Source: Anolis sagrei (Eukaryota; Chordata; Lepidosauria; Squamata; Anolidae). Taken from it: a stretch of 64,000 bases of DNA. The position numbers and the translations under genes are program-made. The notes beneath the pieces are model-generated. The model did not search any database, had not been told where the DNA came from, and saw nothing but the letters and a program-made list of their open reading frames with translations. Each line of letters starts with the position of its first letter. Positions within the stretch are counted from its first letter, which is position 1. The stretch spans positions 143,154,758 through 143,218,757 of the forward strand of contig NC_090025.1 in assembly GCF_037176765.1 (NCBI RefSeq). The letters are read 5' to 3'. This document shows positions 59,410 through 64,000 of this stretch, piece by piece.

Positions 59410-59800
59410 TGAGAGTTGAATGAAAAGTAATGCCTCCATCTTCATTACTTGGGTTTGGATGGGAATATTTTAATAAATCAAACGTGGAAATAATCCTTAG
59501 AATGTGCTCTTTAACTACCACTATTCACTTTTCAACATAATCACCAGACAATTCGATACATTTCTGCCAACGTTGAACAAGATTTATGAAGCTGTCACGG
59601 AAGAAGTCGACACTCTGTTTCTACAACCCATTGTGCACAGATCTTCCAATAGCCAAGCAAAGTAATAATGTGACTCACACATTCTAGTGAAATGCCAATT
59701 ATGCTTGAAATTTCTCTCTGAGTAATATGACGATTGTCCTGAATCAATCTGTCAATCTGCTTGTGAAACTCAGTGGTTGCTGTCACAGGACATCCAACTT
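59410..59800 (-). mobile_element. Mariner transposon, internally deleted
   Basis: On -, 59790..59620 reads VTATTEFHKQIDRLIQDN, HITQREISSIIGISLECV and WKICAQWV, the helix-turn-helix part of a mariner transposase. It passes directly to DFFRDSFINLVQRWQKCI and ELSGDYVEK in another frame, the transposase C-terminus. The catalytic DDD core is gone. The outer end carries TGAATGAAAAGTAATGCCTC, a mariner-type terminus. Confidence 0.75.
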
Positions 59801-59865
59801 TTTCCCAAGCATCAGACCCAGCCCTTTCTGGGCCTTTCGCCTTCTGCTTTTCAAGGACACCCTAC

Positions 59866-60241
59866 CTGGAGTTTTGGGCAGTGCTTCATCTTGTCCTCTT
59901 GAGGGATGGTCTTGGTGATGACCATGGCCTCAAAGCAGGGGCTGTTGATGCGGGAGATGTCTGGTCCTGAGAAGATCCCATGCATCAGGATGGCATACGC
60001 TTTGGTGGCGCCTGTGGAGACCAGCTTGTCTGCCGCGTGACAGATGGTGCCGCAGGTATCCACCATGTCATCTACCATGATGACCACCCAGTCCTTCACG
60101 TCCCCCACCAGCACCATGCGATCCACCTCGTTCGCCTTCTTCTCCTCCTTGTGGATGTTGGAAAAGTCCGCATTCAGCCAGTCAGCAATGGAGGTCACTC
60201 ATTTGGCTCCTCGGACATCCAGCGAGACGATGGTGCAGGTC
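59866..60241 (-). pseudogene. PRPP synthetase (PRPS) pseudogene fragment
   Basis: On - the translation follows human PRPS1/2 from about CTIVSPDAGG to [71 protein letters not shown] and [11 protein letters not shown]. The PRPP-binding loop DDMADTCGT is nearly kept. An in-frame TGA replaces the Arg codon before VTSIAD and many substitutions are present, so it is a broken copy of an unlinked host gene. The match ends at CAG/GTAGGG (59866), which looks like a splice donor. It may therefore be a captured exon rather than a processed mRNA copy. Confidence 0.85.
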
Positions 60242-60269
60242 TTCCTAGAGTTGGAAGCTGGTGCAGGTC

Positions 60270-60356
60270 TACCTAGACACTCTAAGGGCCATCCAGTCCA
60301 CTATTGTTCACTAGCAGCATATTCCACTGTCCAACAGCTCTGACAGTCATGAAGCT
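60270..60356 (-). mobile_element. CR1 LINE fragment
   Basis: GGGCCATCCAGTCCA, TTCCACTGTCCAACAGCTCT and GACAGTCATGAAGC are pieces of the CR1 3' region, truncated and diverged. Confidence 0.55.
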
Positions 60357-60452
60357 TTTTGTATGCTTTTAACTAATTTTTAAATGTTTTATGTTTGTGA
60401 TTTTAATTGTTTTTGTTCAATTTTAATGTACAATGTGCCCTTGGAATCCACT

Positions 60453-61112
60453 TTTGTGGAAATTACAACGTTCTTCAAGCCTCCTCTAGTCATTTGTTTG
60501 TTTATAATCTTGTTGCTTACTTATTGTATACCTGTTCTGATATGCAGCTTTCTTTCCTTGCTCTATGTTTCCTGAGAAGTTGTGGAAGGGGCTAGAGACC
60601 ACATGATTAGACTCTGAGACTGCTCAGAACTCAGACTCCATTGGACATTGAGACTGCTCAAACACATGCCTGCTATTGCTGTAAGAGAGATGTCCTGTGC
60701 CATCTGCATACAAAAACTATCTCAAACATATCTGCAGCTGATAAGTCATATACCTATGTATGCTGAACACAGGAAGGTCATGAGTAAACCAAATATGTCA
60801 TTTGTTTTGTCTCTTGAATGCATAATACAGAACAAGTTGTTTTATGGGAGAGTAGAGATATTTTAGGGCACTGAGAAAACACTTCTGAAGCACTGCTATT
60901 TTGTGCAGTGGCATATTCTCTGTTTCCTAACAGATCAGAGACAACAGGTTATCAGTCTAACAACTAAAGCCAAATTGCCTTGCATAATTACATCTGGCTG
61001 CATATCACTTGAGAAGATTCTACTCAAACAGGTTTTTGGCTCTTCTCTGAAAGGTTATGCTTTTCTAAAAGGTTATCATTTCCAAATAGTTATGAATGCC
61101 ATTTTCCAAAAA
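60453..61112 (+). repeat. Unclassified LTR-like repeat, copy 2 (fossil)
   Basis: It shares GACTGCTCAGAACTCAGACT, TATGCTGAACACAGGAAGGT, GAGTAAACCAAATATGTCA and TTTTATGGGAGAGTAGAGAT with copy 1 (20727) and copy 3 (27499). Edges are approximate. Confidence 0.5.
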
Positions 61113-61114
61113 CT

Positions 61115-61285
61115 CTGGATACCAAAATCCATGGATGCTGAAGTTGCATTACATATCTTGGCACAGCACAGTGGTATCCTTTATATCACATGGGAATTGT
61201 TTACTTTTTGGATTTTTTTCCCTAGCTGTTGATGGTGGGATCCGTGGATGCAGAACCCATGGATATGGAGGGCCAACTGCATTTA
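61115..61285. mobile_element. Tigger-like MITE fragment
   Basis: CCAAAATCCATGGATGCTGA at the left, GGTGGGATCCGTGGATGCAG and ATGGAGGGCCAACTGCAT at the right resemble the common MITE that starts CAGTTGGCCCTCCATA. Confidence 0.5.
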
Positions 61286-61382
61286 ATTTACAGTTTCTGG
61301 GAGCTGCCTTGAAGAAAAGTGGCCTATATATAAACAAACAACAAACTAGGCAGTCCTGATAAGCAGGAAAAGAGTTGGATGT

Positions 61383-61432
61383 CTGTAGCTTACAAAAAAA
61401 AAAACACACACACACACACACACACACAAAAA
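61383..61432. repeat. Poly-A and (CA)n microsatellite
   Basis: Twelve or more A followed by about fifteen CA units. Confidence 0.9.
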
Positions 61433-61770
61433 CAGTGACAGGATTGTTCCTTACAGCAGTCTTGCATTCATAGTACAGAAATAGCACTGGAATTCCTTTT
61501 TAAGAGCCATGGCTCCATTTTATAGATTCCTAGATCAAATGTTTAGGTAAGAACAAGCTATTAATCCTGTGATCCCATAGGATGAAACCATGGCAATTAA
61601 AGTAGAATAATAGCACTGTGTACCATGAATGGTCCTTGGTTGAGTGAGCAAGTAGTTCCTTGTGCAACCAATGAAAAATATGACAGAAGAGATTGTAGGT
61701 TTAGTCCCATCCTTTTCAAAAGAGATCGTAAATCAGATACAACTGTTTTATAATACCTGTTCATCTATAT

Positions 61771-62207
61771 CAGTGATTCCCAACCTTTTTTTCTTGACAA
61801 GGGGCCACTTGACCAGAAACTACTTGACCAGGGACCAGTTTGACCAGGGACCACTTGACTAGGGACCACTTGACCATGGACTACTTTGGCCAGGGACCAC
61901 TTGACCAGGGACTACTTGACCAGGGACCAGTTTGACCAGGGATCACTCTTCAACATTCATACCAAAAGGATTATGAATCAGTTTTTGGTCAACTTTAGAT
62001 TCAGTTTGTGGTGCTGATTCAGAAAATTGAATTGGATAGACTGCATCAGCTCTAGTTTCTGATACAGAACATATGCCATGGTCAGCAACAGGGAAGGAGT
62101 GGCAGGTGGTGCAAAAGGAGCGGAATAAAATAAAATAAAATAAAATAAAGAGGAAGGAGGCTCACAGATCAGATTTTTGTCTGAGGCCAACCGGTAAAGA
62201 ACCACTG
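61771..62207. mobile_element. hAT element with internal minisatellite, 8-bp TSD
   Basis: CAGTGATTCCCAACCTTTTT at the left mirrors GGTAAAGAACCACTG at the right. Perfect 8-bp duplications ATCTATAT flank it (61763..61770, 62208..62215). The 437-bp body has ten tandem 15-16 bp units at its left and an AAATA run at 62127..62150. No transposase. Confidence 0.9.
61796..61948. repeat. Minisatellite, 15-bp unit x about 10
   Basis: The unit is near GACCAGGGACCACTT. Ten copies occur, with variants such as GACCAGGGACCAGTTT and GGCCAGGGACCACTT. It lies wholly inside the hAT element at 61771. Confidence 0.93.
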
Positions 62208-62215
62208 ATCTATAT

Positions 62216-63520
62216 AATAAGGAACATCGATTACTTCAGTCATTTCTTCAAGATGCAGGTGACTCTGTGCTTTGTTGAGAACACAACTAAGTGCATACAA
62301 TACCAGGATGGGAAAAATCGACTAATTTGAAATGTGGTTGTACTATGGATTGCCAAAAAAAAAAAAATGAATAAGAGAACAACGCAAATCTGAACTCTCA
62401 CTAGAAGTGATATGACTTCTTGGAAGGACAACAACGCTAAGGAAATTTAAAGGCAATAGGAAAAGATGCAACATCTGGAGGACCACAGAGTTCTCAGATA
62501 TATGTAAACATCAGAACCAAAAAGATTTCTCTGTGTGAGGATATGAAAAATAAGGCAGGTAAAGCAGAATAGTTCATCAGTTGTGCTTTGTCAATGACTG
62601 CTATGCTACATCTGTACCAGTTTTAAATTCTTTTGCATAGTTACGATATGTCAATAAAACCTAGAAGATATAAGCCCCAGAACCTGTTCCCATGGCAGCT
62701 CTAACAAAACTTACCAATCACAACTTTGTATACTGATGATGTCTTCATATTACCTTTAAGGGGAGCATAAACAGGGAACTCGGCCCATGGCAACACTGGA
62801 ATTGCCCATGATGTCATAGACAGAGCACAATCCTCTTCCATTCCCAAGAGTAACGCATTCTACATGTGGCTGCCCTTGAAGATGGTTTGGAAAGCTGTAG
62901 ATCCTGAAAAAATGAGATTGTTGATTGAAGTACTATGTAGAAGCTACATAATACCGGTCTTCGAAGAATTGCGCTCACTGGTGAGACACTTCTTATATGA
63001 ATTCAGATGCTAGGGATGGCATCCGCAGTCCTAATGACTTGAGTCCAACACTTGGAGTACCTCTCCCTATATATCCCAACTTGAGGACAGTGGTCTAACT
63101 TCCATCAATGGAAGCAATATGTAGTGGGAGTACATGAGAGTGGGCTTTCTCTGCCATGACTTTCCATTTGTGGAATGTCCTCCTTTTGAAGGTATGTTTG
63201 GCATCAATGTTGGTCTTTTCTGTGCCAAGCTAAAATGCGGCTATTGATTAAAGCTTTTGGGGCCAATTGATATTTTCTGAAATGAAAAAAGTACCTATTT
63301 TCAAACTGTTTCAACCTTTTAAACCATTTTAATTTATTAATTTGTTTTTTTTGTCTTTTTAATTTGTATTGTTTTAAATTCTGAATTGTTCCAAACTGTT
63401 TGAATTGATGTTGCTCGCATATCAACATGCCATTTAACAATTTAGAATGGGATGTAGCTATTTACCATTTGTAAATAAATGTGAGTCAGATAATCCATTA
63501 GAGCAGCCAATAGGAAGCAC
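62216..63520. other. Degenerate repeat DNA, no gene seen
   Basis: 62960..63260 contains wording typical of a common reptile retroposon 3' region (GAGAGTGGGCTTTCTCTGCC, TTTGTGGAATGTCCTCC). 63300..63400 is AT-rich. No coding exon was recognised. Confidence 0.4.
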
Positions 63521-63522
63521 AC

Positions 63523-63768
63523 TTAGAGAATTGAGAATTTACAACTGGGCTTGAGCCCAACTGAAGAGCTGCCAGCAAACTCCACTTCTGATACATTTGT
63601 TCTGATACTTCTCACTTTAGTATCTTTTCCACTGATACTTGAGGGTCCTGCTGATGGTAGAGAGAAGGAGGTTTTCGGAGTTTCAGAGTGAGATTTCTCT
63701 GACTCCTGGGCATTGTCTGTAGCAATTATTTGTGTAATGTGAACTTCAACAGATTTGCAAACTGGCAT
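63523..63768 (-). other. Unassigned open frame of 81 codons
   Basis: The frame starts MPVCKSVEVHITQIIATDNA and ends GLKPSCKFSIL. It has a mixed, protein-like composition (Ser-rich, PSAGPSSISGKDTKV), unlike the low-complexity frames elsewhere. I recognise no domain. It could be a retroelement piece, an exon of an upstream gene, or chance. Confidence 0.2.
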
Positions 63769-64000
63769 TCAGCAAGAAGAACAAAACAATCCCTGGTATT
63801 TTAGAACTGTTTGGCATTTCAGATCAGAAGTGGCCCGCAGTGCTGGCTTGGGGCAGTAAATCAATTTTTAAAAGAGTTATCCAAGGTGCTGAACCGATTT
63901 GGGGACTAGCTCTTTTAAAGTTCAGGCTAGTACCCAAAGGAGATTCACCACTATTTCTGATACAGACGTTGCCAACTGCTTCTAGCAGTTCACTAGAAAG

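Noticed and set aside
59866-60241. A functional PRPS gene
   Set aside because: Only part of the protein is present, with an in-frame stop and many changes at conserved sites.
61796-61948. A CRISPR-like array
   Set aside because: Units are contiguous with no spacers and sit inside a hAT element in a vertebrate genome; it is a minisatellite.

Overview
The window comes from a squamate reptile, most likely an iguanian lizard close to Anolis. The evidence is two vertebrate genes with GT-AG introns, set in a dense background of squamate-type repeats: CR1 and L2 LINEs, several tRNA-derived SINE families, 5S rRNA-derived SINE pieces, Penelope-like elements, hAT elements and foldback MITEs. The species call is inference from repeat style and protein similarity recalled from memory; no search was run.

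Layout. (1) 1..8652, + strand: the 3' part of MDM2, the E3 ubiquitin ligase that restrains p53. Seven coding segments are visible, from the last codons of the p53-binding domain through the acidic region and RanBP2-type zinc finger to the RING and stop codon. The 5' half lies left of the window. (2) about 8.9..14.07 kb: convergent intergenic DNA with two Penelope-like elements and a C-rich element of about 1.26 kb. (3) 14068..58.8 kb, - strand: the whole coding region of CPM, a GPI-anchored carboxypeptidase M. Eight coding exons give a 442-residue precursor with signal peptide, zinc ligands, catalytic Glu and a C-terminal GPI signal. A separate non-coding first exon near 58.56..58.76 kb is inferred. 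The tail-to-tail MDM2/CPM order matches what I recall of human 12q15. (4) 58.8..64 kb: upstream of CPM, with a SINE, an internally deleted mariner copy, a PRPS-derived pseudogene fragment, an unclassified repeat, a hAT element carrying a 15-bp minisatellite, and degenerate repeat DNA.

The two genes do not form a joint system; they are neighbours with separate roles (p53 control in the nucleus; trimming C-terminal Arg/Lys from peptides at the cell surface). No new multi-gene system was found. The more unusual signals are structural: long complementary purine and pyrimidine tracts on either side of the first CPM coding exon, three LTR insertions dated relative to their hosts by target duplications, a swarm of palindromic MITEs in one CPM intron, nested SINEs with a clear 13-bp target duplication, Penelope-like ends in inverted orientation, and an exon-like PRPS fragment beside a mariner remnant.
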